Positions 1-10,180 of a stretch of 64,000 bases of DNA are shown here, one piece after another. The position numbers and the translations under genes are program-made. How positions within the stretch are numbered: the stretch's first letter is position 1; the number at the start of each line of letters is the position of its first letter. The stretch is from Aurelia coerulea (Eukaryota > Cnidaria > Scyphozoa > Semaeostomeae > Ulmaridae): assembly GCA_039566865.1 (NCBI GenBank), contig CM076962.1:6194743-6258742 (forward strand). Reading direction: 5' to 3'. A model generated the notes under the pieces. That model had not been told where the DNA came from, made no database searches, and was given only the letters and a program-made list of their open reading frames with translations.

Positions 1-412
1 GGAATGAGCGGAGGAATACCAATTCCATTGACCATGGCAAAAATTGTTTGTCAATTACGCCTTATGCCAGCAAACCTATCATGATACTCTTCTGGACTCA
101 GCATTGTTACATGCAGAGCTATGTTAACTGTCAAATATTTCTTTACACTGGACTTTTTACAGCATCCTTTTACATCATTTTTTTAGGTGATTGGCCTGAT
201 CTTTAGAAACCATTTTATTTCATCTATTACTTATTGCAATTCTCTTTCATTTTTTGCCATCACTTCAACATAGTTTAGATTGAAAAATCGTCTTGAGAGC
301 ATAAGTGTATTGGAAGGAAACATTAGGGGGCTGCCCAACACGAAGTCCATTGTTTTCCAATATTTTTACCCAACTGAGGGCAGATTTTCAATAATTATTC
401 CAAAATTGGGGG
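1..412. other. Left flank, no gene recognised
   Basis: AT-rich sequence upstream of the Gypsy insertion. A short open stretch at the very start (reading MSGGIPIPLTMAK from about base 4) and a 61-codon ORF at 280-465 match nothing I recognise. The stretch ends in a G-rich run leading into the GCTAC target site. Confidence 0.5.
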
Positions 413-417
413 GCTAC

Positions 418-594
418 TGTAGTGTTTGTGTTATTAGTTTAAAGCTAGTTCGGGGGCCCTATTGAGACATTAAGAACTAGGCCCCCTGTGGTTGTTGTTG
501 TTGCTGAAGTAGCTGTGATGATGGCCTCTGTGAGTGGAAACATGCCGCGTATTTAATGAGTTAAATCTGTTGAATCCTGAGGCGGAATTCTAAA
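418..594 (+). repeat. 5' LTR of the Gypsy element
   Basis: Starts TGTAGTGTTTGTG and ends GGCGGAATTCTAAA. It is matched by 12114-12290 at the other end. It is short (177 bp), has an internal GTT-repeat stretch, and is followed within three bases by a primer-binding-like TGG. Confidence 0.93.
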
Positions 595-596
595 TA

Positions 597-614
597 TGGC
601 GACGAGGATGGGAT
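597..614 (+). promoter_or_regulatory. Putative primer binding site of the Gypsy element
   Basis: TGGCGACGAGGATGGGAT lies three bases after the 5' LTR and begins with TGG, as expected for pairing with a tRNA 3' CCA end. The tRNA was not identified. Confidence 0.6.
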
Positions 615-655
615 GAAAAACATTGTGAAAGGTTTTTCTTGCTGCTGAGATCAAT

Positions 656-1432
656 ATGGGTGATAAAATGAATCAAATGGATGTTTCCGGGCCTAAGTCG
701 CAGTTAGCTGAAAAATGGCGTGTTTGGCTAAGAAACTTTACGTTTTTTGCAGAGGGCAAAGCTAATTTAAATAATGCTGAGAGAAAGAAAAATGAGCTTT
801 TATTTAGAGCTGGCCCGGGAGTTCAAGATATATTTGAGAATTTAGCAGAGGTTCCTGCTGCTGAGGGAGTAGCGGACAATAATTATTTGGCTTGTGTCCG
901 TACCTTGAATAATTATTTTCATGTGGAGGAGAATGTGGCCTATGAGAGACACATTTTGCGTCAGCTAAAGCAAGAGCCTGGGGAAGATGTTGATTCATTT
1001 GTATTGCGGTTACGAAAGCAAGCTCGACATTGTGGTTATGATGAAGGAGGAGCTGCAGATGCTGTAAGAGATCAGTTATTGGAGAAAGTTTGTTCACAGG
1101 AGCTGAGAACAAAGCTTTTCGAAGTTCCTAATATTCAGTTACAACAAGCATTGGCTACTGCAAGAGCATGGGAAACCGCTAGGGTGCATGCAAGCAAAGT
1201 GGTAGTAGATACAAAAGAAGAAAGTATTAATGCAGTTTTTCAAAGAAGAAGAAGTGAGAAGGAAAGAAATAATGATAAGGCCTCAGTAAAATGTTTTTCT
1301 TGTGGGAAAAAGGGACACTATTCTCGTGATCCTAAGTGCCCTGCAAAAGGACAGACATGTGCTAAATGTGGAGGTAAAAATCATTGGGCAGTTTGTTGTA
1401 AAAGTAAGGCTGATGGGTCTAAAAAAAGATGA
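656..1432 (+). CDS. Gag polyprotein of the Gypsy element
   Basis: 258 codons encoding the nucleocapsid-type structural protein of the retrotransposon particle. The N-terminal two thirds has the helical gag look typical of Gypsy (VDSFVLRLRKQARHCGY region). The C-terminus carries two zinc knuckles: CFSCGKKGHYSRDPKC (a CX2CX4HX6C variant) and CAKCGGKNHWAVCC. The first ATG lies about 60 bases after the LTR. The reading frame overlaps the pol frame, which is open from 1302 and lies in the +1 (or -2) frame relative to gag. Pol is therefore probably made by frameshifting near the end of gag. The ORF itself is unbroken. Confidence 0.88.
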   Translation: MGDKMNQMDVSGPKSQLAEKWRVWLRNFTFFAEGKANLNNAERKKNELLFRAGPGVQDIFENLAEVPAAEGVADNNYLACVRTLNNYFHVEENVAYERHILRQLKQEPGEDVDSFVLRLRKQARHCGYDEGGAADAVRDQLLEKVCSQELRTKLFEVPNIQLQQALATARAWETARVHASKVVVDTKEESINAVFQRRRSEKERNNDKASVKCFSCGKKGHYSRDPKCPAKGQTCAKCGGKNHWAVCCKSKADGSKKR

Positions 1433-2684
1433 TAGTAAACAGAGAGGCTTCCAAAGAAATAATCAAAGAGTGAATCAAGTAGAATGTGAAAAGGTTTTAG
1501 AGCCATTTGCATTTCCTGTCATTTTTTCACATGCAATGCAGGATAATGTTGTTTCAGTTGAGATAAATTGTATATCTGTTGACATGTTGGTTGATTCTGG
1601 AGCACAGGTGACAGTGATGGGAAAATCTGAGTTTGAAAAGTTGAAAAGAAAAGGTTTGAAAGTAAATATGGAGGTAGAAAACAGGAAGTTGAGAGTTTAT
1701 GGAGATGGGCGCATACCTATTGTTGGTTCAGCTGATGTTGTGATTGGATGTGGTGGCAAAGAAGTTAGAGAGAGGGTTGTTATTGTGAGTGGGAATGGAC
1801 ATTGTTTGTTGAGTAGTCAGGCAGCCAAAAGTCTTGGATTGTTGAGAGTTGGTCCTGAAGTTTGCTTTGTTGGTTGTAGAATGGAGGATGTTGTGCAGAA
1901 ATTTCCAACAGTTTTTACTGGGGTTGGGAAATTAGCTGATTATAAGTTGAAACTTCACATTGATCCAAATGTTGTGCCTGTTGCGCAGAAACCAAGAAGG
2001 ATTCCATATCCATTAAAGGATAGAGTCTTGAAGAAAATTTTAGAGCTAGAAAATTTGGACATCATTGAAAAGGTGACTGGTCCTACTTCTTGGGTGAGTC
2101 CAGCAGTTTTTGCACCAAAGCCAAATAAAGATGACATCAGAATTTGTGTTGACATGAGATGTGCAAATCAAGCAATTTTGAGAGAAAAGTTACCAATGCC
2201 CACAGTTGATGATGTTCTTGAGGAGATGAATGGCAGTTCTGTGTTTTCAAAGTTAGATTTGAAACTTGGGTTTCATCAAGTTGAATTGGATGAAGGTTCA
2301 AAAGATATCACTACGTTTGCTGTGGGGGATTCATTGTATCGTTATAAGCGTCTAAGTTTTGGAATTTCTAGTGCGCCAGAGAAATATCATAACATAATCA
2401 GGCAGAGCATATGTGACATTCCTGGGGTGACAAGTATAGCTGATGATATTGTGGTGCATGGAAAGAGTCTAGAGGAGCATGACAGGAGCCTGTACATGTT
2501 GATGAAAAGGCTTGAAGAAAAGCAGTTAACAGTGAATGAAGAAAAGTGTAACATAGGAATGGATGAAATTCAGTTCATGGGGTTGCTGGTGAATAAACAT
2601 GGCGTAGGCCCAACGGAGGAGAAGGTGAAAGCAATTAAAAGAGCAAAGGAACCCTTCACTGTTTCAGAGCTGAAGAGTTTTTTT
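1433..2684 (+). pseudogene. Gypsy pol, first part: protease and reverse transcriptase
   Basis: This frame is open from 1302 to 2696 and is useful from about the end of gag. In order it shows an aspartic protease motif (DMLVDSGAQVTVMG, around 1580-1620), then reverse transcriptase with RICVDMRCANQAI, FSKLDLKLGFHQVEL and the catalytic box SIADDIVVHG, then the thumb and connection region. The catalytic box reads IADD instead of YADD or FADD. The frame ends at a stop just after a run of seven T at 2678-2684. The continuing sequence is in another frame, so a single-base homopolymer indel has broken pol here. Confidence 0.88.
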
Positions 2685-3399
2685 AGGCCTTGCTAGTTTT
2701 TGTTCAAGGTTTATTCCAGATTTTGCCACTATTGCAGAGCCTCTGAGAAAACTCACTAGACAAGGAACTGAATGGAAATGGGGCTTAAGGGAACAAGAGT
2801 CCTTTGACATGTTAAAAGATAAAGTTGGAAATGCTTCTATGATGTCTTTCTTTGACAAAAATGCACAAACTGAAATATGGACAGATGCAAGTCCTGTGGG
2901 ATTGGGAGCTATTCTAGTTCAGGAGCAAAATGGAGTTAAAAGAGCAGTTTGTTTTGCAAGTAGAAGTCTGAGTGATGTTGAACGCAGATATAGTCAAACA
3001 GAAAAAGAAGCATTAGCTGTTGTTTGGGGGTGTGAAAGATTTCATTTGTACTTGTATGGTCTAGAAGAGTTCACTTTGGTAACAGATTGCAAAGCACTGG
3101 AGGCCATTTACAGTGTAAAATCAAAGCCTTCAGCAAGGATCGAAAGATGGGTTTTACGTTTAATGCCCTTCAAATTTAAGGTTCATCATGTGTCTTCAAC
3201 ACAGAATATTGCTGATTGTTTAAGTAGGTTAAACAAAATTCCGGCTTTACCACATGAAGGAGAAGAGTTAGAAGAGTACGTAAGAGCTGTAGCAGTGATT
3301 GCAACACCACAGGCAATTAGCACTAGAGAAATTGAGAGAGAGTCTGCAACTGATGAGGATTTGTCTGTTGTGCGTCGATGTTTGAGATCTGATAATTAG
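2685..3399 (+). pseudogene. Gypsy pol, second part: RNase H
   Basis: This continues the pol protein in frame 1 after the T-run frameshift. It contains the RNase H signatures IWTDASPVGLGAILVQ, KEALAVVWGCERFHLYLYG and FTLVTDCKALEAI, then the tether SSTQNIADCLSRL before the integrase. The reading frame ends at 3399, where the DNA transposon begins. The integrase half resumes after 10735. The acidic RNase H residues (D in TDAS, E in KEAL, D in VTDC) are visible. Confidence 0.88.
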
Positions 3400-3724
3400 A
3401 CCAGACGGAAAATGAGGCAGGGGTAACCTGGAGCCGAACTTTATCAGGTGATGTTTTTCTGGTGTAAAATTTTGTGCTGAGTAAGAAAATCTTTGGTAAA
3501 CTTACGGTACCCGCTGCGTTTGCCAAATATGGGCATTTTTTGAACCGGGGTATGGTAATCAATTTTTTGCAAAGAATATTTCTCTAGAGTTGGTCCGGGT
3601 GTTAAACATCCATTTCATATCATTTTAAATACTGATTTGACCTTTTTGTGTGAATTCTACAAAGTAGCTGCAAGTTATAGGCATCAGAGGGATTTACAAA
3701 TGTGAAGACGGGGGTTACATCATA
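3397..3724 (+). repeat. Left terminal inverted repeat of the DNA transposon
   Basis: Pairs with 10518-10735 (outer part, nearly perfect) and 8621-8727 (inner part, diverged). The inner boundary is drawn where GACGGGGG-type similarity fades. Confidence 0.82.
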
Positions 3725-4064
3725 TGTCAGATCATTTTTCACTTTGAAATACAAACAGTTAGAATGGATTAGATTTATCAGTTCCTTACTTACAGACAGC
3801 AATTAACGGGATACCATGTGCGTTCCAATCATTTGAAACAAATCCGACCACCCACAGAATCTATATTTTAATTGAGAGGGTTATTCGAATTTCGAATGTT
3901 CGTGTAAAAATATATCAAACATTCTTTCTGCTCAGAAGGTCCGATTACATGCAGGTACTTGTTCGTTAGCTAACACAATAGCGAAAGATGAAAACATTCA
4001 TCATATCAGTTCAGTTCTTTCTTTATTTCTACTAAATGGCATGGTTTGATCGCAACTTTAAGAG
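3725..4064. promoter_or_regulatory. Leader region between TIR and the 1499-aa ORF
   Basis: 340 bases without a gene. It would contain the promoter and 5' leader of the transposon ORF. I see no convincing individual motif. Confidence 0.3.
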
Positions 4065-7000
4065 ATGGAATGTGTAGTTCATTACGCGATCAAGGATTCG
4101 AGATATTCACAGCTGAAACCATTATCAGACAACCAATATGGAAGGCTCCTTGCAGCTAAAGCAATAAGACAGGATTCGACAGAGTTAAATTTCCACAAAG
4201 AACAATGTGCAACTATACCTGATGGTGGTTTTGATAAAACTATTCACGGAGTACATCTGGAGCCTTGTTATAAAAAGTTTACTACGATAATTGCGCGTTC
4301 GAGGAAGCGAAAATCAAATGACCAGGAGGAACCAAGTCGTTTGAAACGCACCAGAAATGAAGGCAATCCCTCAACATCAGGTATTTTCCCGAAAGTTTGC
4401 TTTGCTTGCAAGAAACAGCGGCGAACAATCAAGAAAAAGATATATGTTGCATATACAATAGCCACAGAAAATGCTGCCGCAAAAATCAAAGAAGCTGCAG
4501 CACTCAAAGAGGATAACGAGCTACTTATTCAAATTACGGGTGTCGACTTAATAGCAAAAGAGCTCATGACACATAAGCAATGCTACCTAGATTATATTCG
4601 TTGTGTTTCAGAACAAGCAGAGGTTGTTGCAGATGATAAAGATGAAAGAGCAGGGTTTGGTGATTTTGATAAAGTTAAAGAGTTTATCGGAGAAGGGATC
4701 ATAAATCGTAGCCAGGCAGTGTCTATGACAGCCCTTCATAAGATTTATGGCACAGGATTTGGTCATGAAAATGAGAAAGTTTACCGGAATAAACTGAAAG
4801 CAAAGATTGTTAATGAGTTCGGGGACTTGGACTTATTGAAATTCCTGAAAATTGATGGAGTAACGCCAGAAGTTGTCGTAAGCACAGAGGGATTGGATGC
4901 AACAACGATCTGCAGAGATAAGAAAGCTATTCTGAAAGAAGCTGCTGAACATATTCGTGAAGACATTCTAGAGTATGCTTCCAGCAACTACAATATGACA
5001 TGGCCACCAACAGCTGAATCCCTTCAAGAGGGGGAGAAAGACTCTCCATCAAGTTTGAATGATTTCTTAACTCATCTATTAAAATCGAAAGATCATAAGT
5101 GCAGTGATAAGGTCAAGCGATTGGTATCCTCCTATGGGTACGACTTGATTCATGGTGTCACACGAGGAAAAGTTGTAACATTGAAGCATTTTCTTCTTGG
5201 AGTCGGACTCCACAACATGACAGGCTTGAAGCTTCCAATCAAAGTTCTTTCGCACTTCGGTCACAGCATAGACTATGACCTTGTTTGTGAAATAGAGACA
5301 GCCGAGGCAGAGGTAGCGCAAATGTTGTATGAAAAAGGAACTGCGGAAGAATCAACATCAGATTCACCTATCCTTACTTTTTGGTGGGCGGATAACTTCA
5401 ATCAGACACTAGAATCAACGACTGGCCATGGTGTTATCAATTCAACTCATTTGGTTCAATTCTCTGAGTCCCAAGATAGTGCAACAGCTGCAAACCATTT
5501 TACGCTCAGCATTCCCCGTAGTAAACGTAGGTCATTAGCATCCAGTGACAGGAGTTTGCCTTCAATAACTATTGATAAAAAGAAAGAACCCAAAGTTACA
5601 TCTGTTCCTGTTCCAGATGATACAGCACTCCAAATTCAAGAAGTGGTTGATTCCTTCAATATATTTCAATTCATATGGATGCTTTCACGTCAGTTAAGTT
5701 CATCGGACCAAATAGTACCGTCAATGTCTGGTTGGTCAGTTAAAATCCAAGCGATTTTTGGGGACACTTTTCAGAAGACTGTTCTAACATACCTTCCACC
5801 AATCGATTCACCTATCACCGAGTTTTCCACAATGGCAAAAGTATTTGATGTTATTCAAGAGCAAGCAAAGAAGAATAATATGCCTTATGCAAACATAACT
5901 CTTGATGTAGGCGCGGCAATGAATGCGTATAAAGTTTTATGGAGCCACCCAGAAAGGTTCAAAAACATTGTTATTCATCTCGGTGATTTTCATTTTATGA
6001 AAGAGGTATTTTGTATCCTTGGGAAGGTGATTAGTGGATCTGGATTCGAAGACGTCATTTTTCAGTCAGGCTTGTGCTCGTCAGGCAGTTTAAAAGGGGT
6101 GGTGTCTGGATCTCATTACAATCGATGCTGGACAGTTCATTCCCACCTTGCTGAGGCGCTTGAGCGACTACTTTTCGAAAGGTTCTTAAAAACCGTTGAC
6201 GAAATTCCAAAAGTTATAGAAGAAAGACCACCTTGTCGTGATGTGAAAGAGTATTTCGAAGCACTTGTCGAAGACGAAAGCGTACATGAATTGCTTGACC
6301 AGTACATGAAGTTTGAAGATGATGTGAGAAATGGCATTCATGGCAAAACAAGTCAATTCTGGCTTCTTTACTACCTCGATATCATGCGGAACCAGCACTT
6401 GATCCATTTTGCTGTTCAAACGAACAACTTCCTCATGCGCTTGTATGGCTTAAAACGAGTCTTACCGTTAATGTTTGCACTGAATAAGCAAAATTACGCC
6501 AGATATGGGTCACTTTATGTAAATTCTTTGGAAAACCTCGAGGAAACTCATCCAGGCTGTCTCGAACATATCAAACACAAAGGAATTTCAGTTCAAGGAC
6601 AGAACAAGTACCCTTGCAGAACTGCAATTGACCAACGTGGAGAGCAAACAATAAATCGAGACGCAAAAGTAGCTGGAGGTATCAAGTACTTTGCATCTGA
6701 TTCAAATTCCATACTAAAATGGACCTTAAATCGTGCAGCACAAGCAAGGAATACGGAGGCTCTTTATGATTTAGCAGAAATCAAGAGAACTGATGATATC
6801 TACAAGCGCAATCGTCCATCTGAAATCATCAAGTCTGAAAGATCCGTCATAAAGATTCACAATGTGGTAACCCAAGAATATCTGAACCCATTCGACCCAA
6901 GCATTGATGCAAGTGAGCTCTACAATCTAAGCTCTGGAATGCCCGTTGAAGGAGAAGTGACAGAATCCATCCTTGCACTATGGAAGAAAGGAGAAAAATT

Positions 7001-8564
7001 ATATGAAGAATTTGTAAATGAACGAATTCGATCAACAGAAAAGAAGGTCCACGAAGCAATCAAGCGGCAAAAGTTGACCCTTTTCAAAAATGTCGGAAAA
7101 AGAGTTGTGCTCAAAGCTCAAAACAAACAGCAAATGATTGAAGCCAATAGGAATGTTCTAGGAAAACTCCTAGCCCTCTCAGCAAAAAGTGATAAAACTA
7201 TCGACTTTGAGGAAGCATTAAAATTTCCCTTGCACTCTCTGCCGCTATGCCTAGCATTTCCAGACGGTACCCGAAGGACAACAGCAAAGAGCAAATTCAA
7301 GGAAGTTATCCTTTCTTGTTGCAACAGTTCTACAGATCCAAAAGACGTTGATCTACCTGAAAGGGCCACTTCCACATATCTTGTAGACCTCATGGCTGTG
7401 ATACGGACAATGCCCAGGCTCTTTGATACCTACCACGACTTGGCAATGAGACTTTTTGATATGCTCCCAGTTGGTTACAATCGTATTGACATTGTGGCAG
7501 ATACATACAGAGAAATATCTTTGAAAGATCCAGAGCGTGAAAAGCGTGGCATTGCTGAAAGAGTCATTGTGAAATCACCCCAATCAAAAGTTCCCCAAAA
7601 TTTTGCCAATTTTCTAAAAAATGGAGAAAATAAGACACGTCTGATAGAAATCTTGAAAGAAGAACTTGTTGCAAACAAAGAAATATTGCTTCAGAAATTA
7701 CAGTGTCGACAAATAATGTTCTCAATGGATCAATCATGCTACAAAATCACAACCTCGGATGTTTCCCCTGTAGAACAATTAAGCAGCAATCAGGAAGAAG
7801 CAGACACGAAATTGTTACTGCATGCTGCGCACTCACTTTCTGAGAATGCCGATGGATCTGTGGTTGTTCGTTCGCCATCAGGGGATGTCGATATCAACAC
7901 GTTGTTTCTCAGTGTGTTCCTAGAAAATCCCGAGAAGATAATAATTGATTATGGCAGTGGAAATTCCAGGAAGATTCTGCAACTAAGTTCCATTGATATG
8001 AGTGATGAACACAAAAAAGCTCTGATCGGTTTCCACTCCTTCACTGGAAATGACTATGTCTCTTCCTTCTTTCGAAAGTCAAAGAGTTACTGTTGGCAAG
8101 TGGTTGAAAAGAATAACAGGTTCGTTCAAGTTTTTTCCCAATTAGGTGCTCAGTGGAGTATGGATGAAGACCTTTCTTCAAAATTGGAAGAATATGTCTG
8201 CAATATTTTCGGGGAAAAAAAGAAAGATGTAAATGCAGTTCGCTACGAGATCTTTAAAAACGTTTATGAAAAGAAAGGAAGGATTCAGGATTTGTCTTTG
8301 CTGCCTCCATGTCGACAATCATTACAGTTGCACTGCCAGCGATCAAACTACATTGCAAAAGTCTGGAGGTCATGCCTACAAACAAACATTCACTTTGGTG
8401 ATATTGAGCAACATGGATGGTCAATGGATGGAAAAATAGTCTGGATGGATGCTGCTTTCCCTGAAGAAGTGGAGCAACTTTTGGCTTGTGAAGATGATAA
8501 TGGTGAGAGCAGTGATGAAAGCGAGGATGAAGAATTTAGTGACAGTGATGAAGACTTCTTGTGA
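4065..8564 (+). CDS. 1499-aa transposon protein with zinc-finger-like N-terminus and PIN/FEN1-like C-terminus
   Basis: A single uninterrupted ORF that fills the DNA transposon and is therefore probably its transposase or replicase-like protein. Visible layout: Cys/His clusters near residues 64-68 (HLEPC) and 112-173 (CFAC, then THKQC), basic stretches around 78-100, a middle region with WWADNFNQT (D443), TLDVGAAMNA (D614), HLGDFHFM (D641, H643), SHYNRCW (H684) and DQRGEQTINRD (D856, E860), then a C-terminal block with NQEEADTKLLLH (E1244, E1245, D1247), SPSGDVDIN (D1274, D1276) and FTGNDYVSSF (D1330). That last spacing of acidic clusters resembles XPG-I/FEN1 PIN nucleases. The tail (about 1476-1499) is very acidic. 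Motifs of the ADN, LGDFH and FTGxD type recur, as I recall, in uncharacterised multicopy proteins of invertebrates. The function is inferred, not known. Confidence 0.75.
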   Translation: MECVVHYAIKDSRYSQLKPLSDNQYGRLLAAKAIRQDSTELNFHKEQCATIPDGGFDKTIHGVHLEPCYKKFTTIIARSRKRKSNDQEEPSRLKRTRNEGNPSTSGIFPKVCFACKKQRRTIKKKIYVAYTIATENAAAKIKEAAALKEDNELLIQITGVDLIAKELMTHKQCYLDYIRCVSEQAEVVADDKDERAGFGDFDKVKEFIGEGIINRSQAVSMTALHKIYGTGFGHENEKVYRNKLKAKIVNEFGDLDLLKFLKIDGVTPEVVVSTEGLDATTICRDKKAILKEAAEHIREDILEYASSNYNMTWPPTAESLQEGEKDSPSSLNDFLTHLLKSKDHKCSDKVKRLVSSYGYDLIHGVTRGKVVTLKHFLLGVGLHNMTGLKLPIKVLSHFGHSIDYDLVCEIETAEAEVAQMLYEKGTAEESTSDSPILTFWWADNFNQTLESTTGHGVINSTHLVQFSESQDSATAANHFTLSIPRSKRRSLASSDRSLPSITIDKKKEPKVTSVPVPDDTALQIQEVVDSFNIFQFIWMLSRQLSSSDQIVPSMSGWSVKIQAIFGDTFQKTVLTYLPPIDSPITEFSTMAKVFDVIQEQAKKNNMPYANITLDVGAAMNAYKVLWSHPERFKNIVIHLGDFHFMKEVFCILGKVISGSGFEDVIFQSGLCSSGSLKGVVSGSHYNRCWTVHSHLAEALERLLFERFLKTVDEIPKVIEERPPCRDVKEYFEALVEDESVHELLDQYMKFEDDVRNGIHGKTSQFWLLYYLDIMRNQHLIHFAVQTNNFLMRLYGLKRVLPLMFALNKQNYARYGSLYVNSLENLEETHPGCLEHIKHKGISVQGQNKYPCRTAIDQRGEQTINRDAKVAGGIKYFASDSNSILKWTLNRAAQARNTEALYDLAEIKRTDDIYKRNRPSEIIKSERSVIKIHNVVTQEYLNPFDPSIDASELYNLSSGMPVEGEVTESILALWKKGEKLYEEFVNERIRSTEKKVHEAIKRQKLTLFKNVGKRVVLKAQNKQQMIEANRNVLGKLLALSAKSDKTIDFEEALKFPLHSLPLCLAFPDGTRRTTAKSKFKEVILSCCNSSTDPKDVDLPERATSTYLVDLMAVIRTMPRLFDTYHDLAMRLFDMLPVGYNRIDIVADTYREISLKDPEREKRGIAERVIVKSPQSKVPQNFANFLKNGENKTRLIEILKEELVANKEILLQKLQCRQIMFSMDQSCYKITTSDVSPVEQLSSNQEEADTKLLLHAAHSLSENADGSVVVRSPSGDVDINTLFLSVFLENPEKIIIDYGSGNSRKILQLSSIDMSDEHKKALIGFHSFTGNDYVSSFFRKSKSYCWQVVEKNNRFVQVFSQLGAQWSMDEDLSSKLEEYVCNIFGEKKKDVNAVRYEIFKNVYEKKGRIQDLSLLPPCRQSLQLHCQRSNYIAKVWRSCLQTNIHFGDIEQHGWSMDGKIVWMDAAFPEEVEQLLACEDDNGESSDESEDEEFSDSDEDFL

Positions 8565-8727
8565 AGGGCAGGTACGATCCCTTTTGTACTATTAGCAATA
8601 TTTTAGAAGCCATGGAAAACATGATATTGCCCCCGTCTTTACAATTTAAATTCCTCCAATGCTTATAACCTACTATAACTACAATTGCAATCCCTCCAAT
8701 GGGTCAAATCAGTATTTAAAATGATAT
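8565..8727. repeat. 3' region and inner part of the right TIR
   Basis: Short AT-rich stretch after the ORF. From about 8621 it mirrors the inner left TIR (CCCCCGTCTTTAC and TCAGTATTTAAAATGATAT versus the left copy). It ends in GATAT (8723-8727), the target site of the nested LTR element. Confidence 0.7.
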
Positions 8728-9043
8728 TGTCACGAGTATAATAAATGGCCTAAAAGCGACTTGTAATCAAGAAACCATACTTCGGATAAATTAATACCAA
8801 CGACATTTTCCAACGCGCTAACTCCACCAAAAAAACAAACCTTCCCCCAAAACGATAAACAACCTCATTCAATTACGTTGCGTTACAAGTCACACCTTCA
8901 ATAAATTAACGATGTGTGTCCAGTTCTCTTGGGGCCTCTACTCAATAGTCAGTCCACTACAATATAAGATACTAGAAGACAATACAACAAACAAAACACG
9001 GGAACAAACAACACAATACACGACTGAACATAAATGTGTGACA
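8728..9043 (-). repeat. 3' LTR (minus-strand element)
   Basis: 316 bp, same as 10202-10517. In minus orientation it follows the purine tract. Confidence 0.94.
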
Positions 9044-9131
9044 CCTCCGTTCTTCAAGAGACATCTTTGATGATGTTCAGTATGTCAATCTTTCTGAGTG
9101 TTCTATCACTCTCTCTCTCTCTGTCTATCTC

Positions 9132-9965
9132 TTACATCACTCTGCTCAGAAAGTCTGCTCCAATGTTCTCTGATCCTTTAATTGATTCAATTTTGAATTT
9201 GTAGTTCTGAATGAACATTGCCCATCTCATAACTCTATCATTCACAAATTTGGTTTTATTCAGGTAAACTAATGGCTGGTGGTCTGTCTGTATAATGAAC
9301 TCTGTTCCATAAAGGTACAGCATGAATTTCTTTATTGCCCATACTATGGCGAAACACTCCTTTTCTATTGTTGAGTAAGCCTTTTCTCTCTCTAACAATT
9401 TCTTGCTTGCATAACTGACTGGAAATAGTTTACCATCATGATCTTGTAGTAACACTGCACCGATTCCTGTGTTTGATGCGTCTGTTCTCAATACAAATGG
9501 CTTTGTAATATCTGGTAAGCGAAGAACTGGTTTAGTTACAGTCATCTTCTTTAACGTCCCGTAGGCTTTCTCGTGTGCATCATTCCACTCTACTTCATTT
9601 GGCAATCCCTTCTTTGTTAGGTCAGACAATGGTGATGCAATTGCTGCATAGTTAGGAATAAAGTTCCTGTAATATCCAGTGAGTCCAAGGAAGGACTTTA
9701 CCTCTTTCTTTGTTCTTGGTCTTGGTGCATCTCTAACTTTCTTGACATTCTCATCATGTAAACCAAGTTCACCCCTCCCAATCTGATGTCCAATGAAGTC
9801 AACTGCTTCTCCTCCAAAGACACATTTTGAAGGTCTTGCAGTGATACCCCATTTCAACATACGACTGAACAACTCTCTCAATGCTTGCATATGCTCTTCG
9901 ATAAACCGCTGTAAATCCTTTCCTTCGAGCCCAAGCTCGCGACCACACTGTATTAATATATCCAT
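9132..9965 (-). CDS. In-frame Gag N-terminus / RT-thumb / RNase H remnant, 277 aa
   Basis: The first about 25 residues (MDILIQCGRELGLEGKDLQR) look like a gag start. They run without a break into the C-terminal RT region (WGITARPSKCVFGG, FIGHQIG, FLGLTGYYRNFIPNYA). RNase H follows, with FVLRTDASNTGIGAVL, KECFAIVWAIKKFMLYLYG, IQTDHQPLVYL and ENIGADFLSR. The RT catalytic core, protease and integrase are missing. This is a deletion that happened to keep the reading frame, probably at a shared EEH-like segment. The RNase H acidic residues are present. It cannot support retrotransposition alone; the copy probably moved using proteins of a full-length relative. Confidence 0.85.
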   Translation of the reverse strand: MDILIQCGRELGLEGKDLQRFIEEHMQALRELFSRMLKWGITARPSKCVFGGEAVDFIGHQIGRGELGLHDENVKKVRDAPRPRTKKEVKSFLGLTGYYRNFIPNYAAIASPLSDLTKKGLPNEVEWNDAHEKAYGTLKKMTVTKPVLRLPDITKPFVLRTDASNTGIGAVLLQDHDGKLFPVSYASKKLLEREKAYSTIEKECFAIVWAIKKFMLYLYGTEFIIQTDHQPLVYLNKTKFVNDRVMRWAMFIQNYKFKIESIKGSENIGADFLSRVM

Positions 9966-10180
9966 AATTACTGGCTTCTTTTCGCTGTTATTTCGCTTTA
10001 TTCAAAACTTTCAGCTTAACGAACGAAATCTCCCTTGATGTTTGTCACCGCGCTATGAAATTCTATTGATTCCCGATAACCAATCTTCCAAAAAGCGATT
10101 TTAAAACATCACAAATTCAGCTCCCAACAGCTTGAAAATACAGGAAACCTCATCTTTTCGCTGACTGTCGTTTTGTTGCC

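Noticed and set aside
1..465. Short ORFs near the left edge as host genes
   Set aside because: No splice signals, domains or composition supporting coding; one overlaps the LTR.
4268..7678. Minus-strand ORFs inside the giant ORF
   Set aside because: Short and without motifs; they are antisense shadows of the 1499-codon frame.
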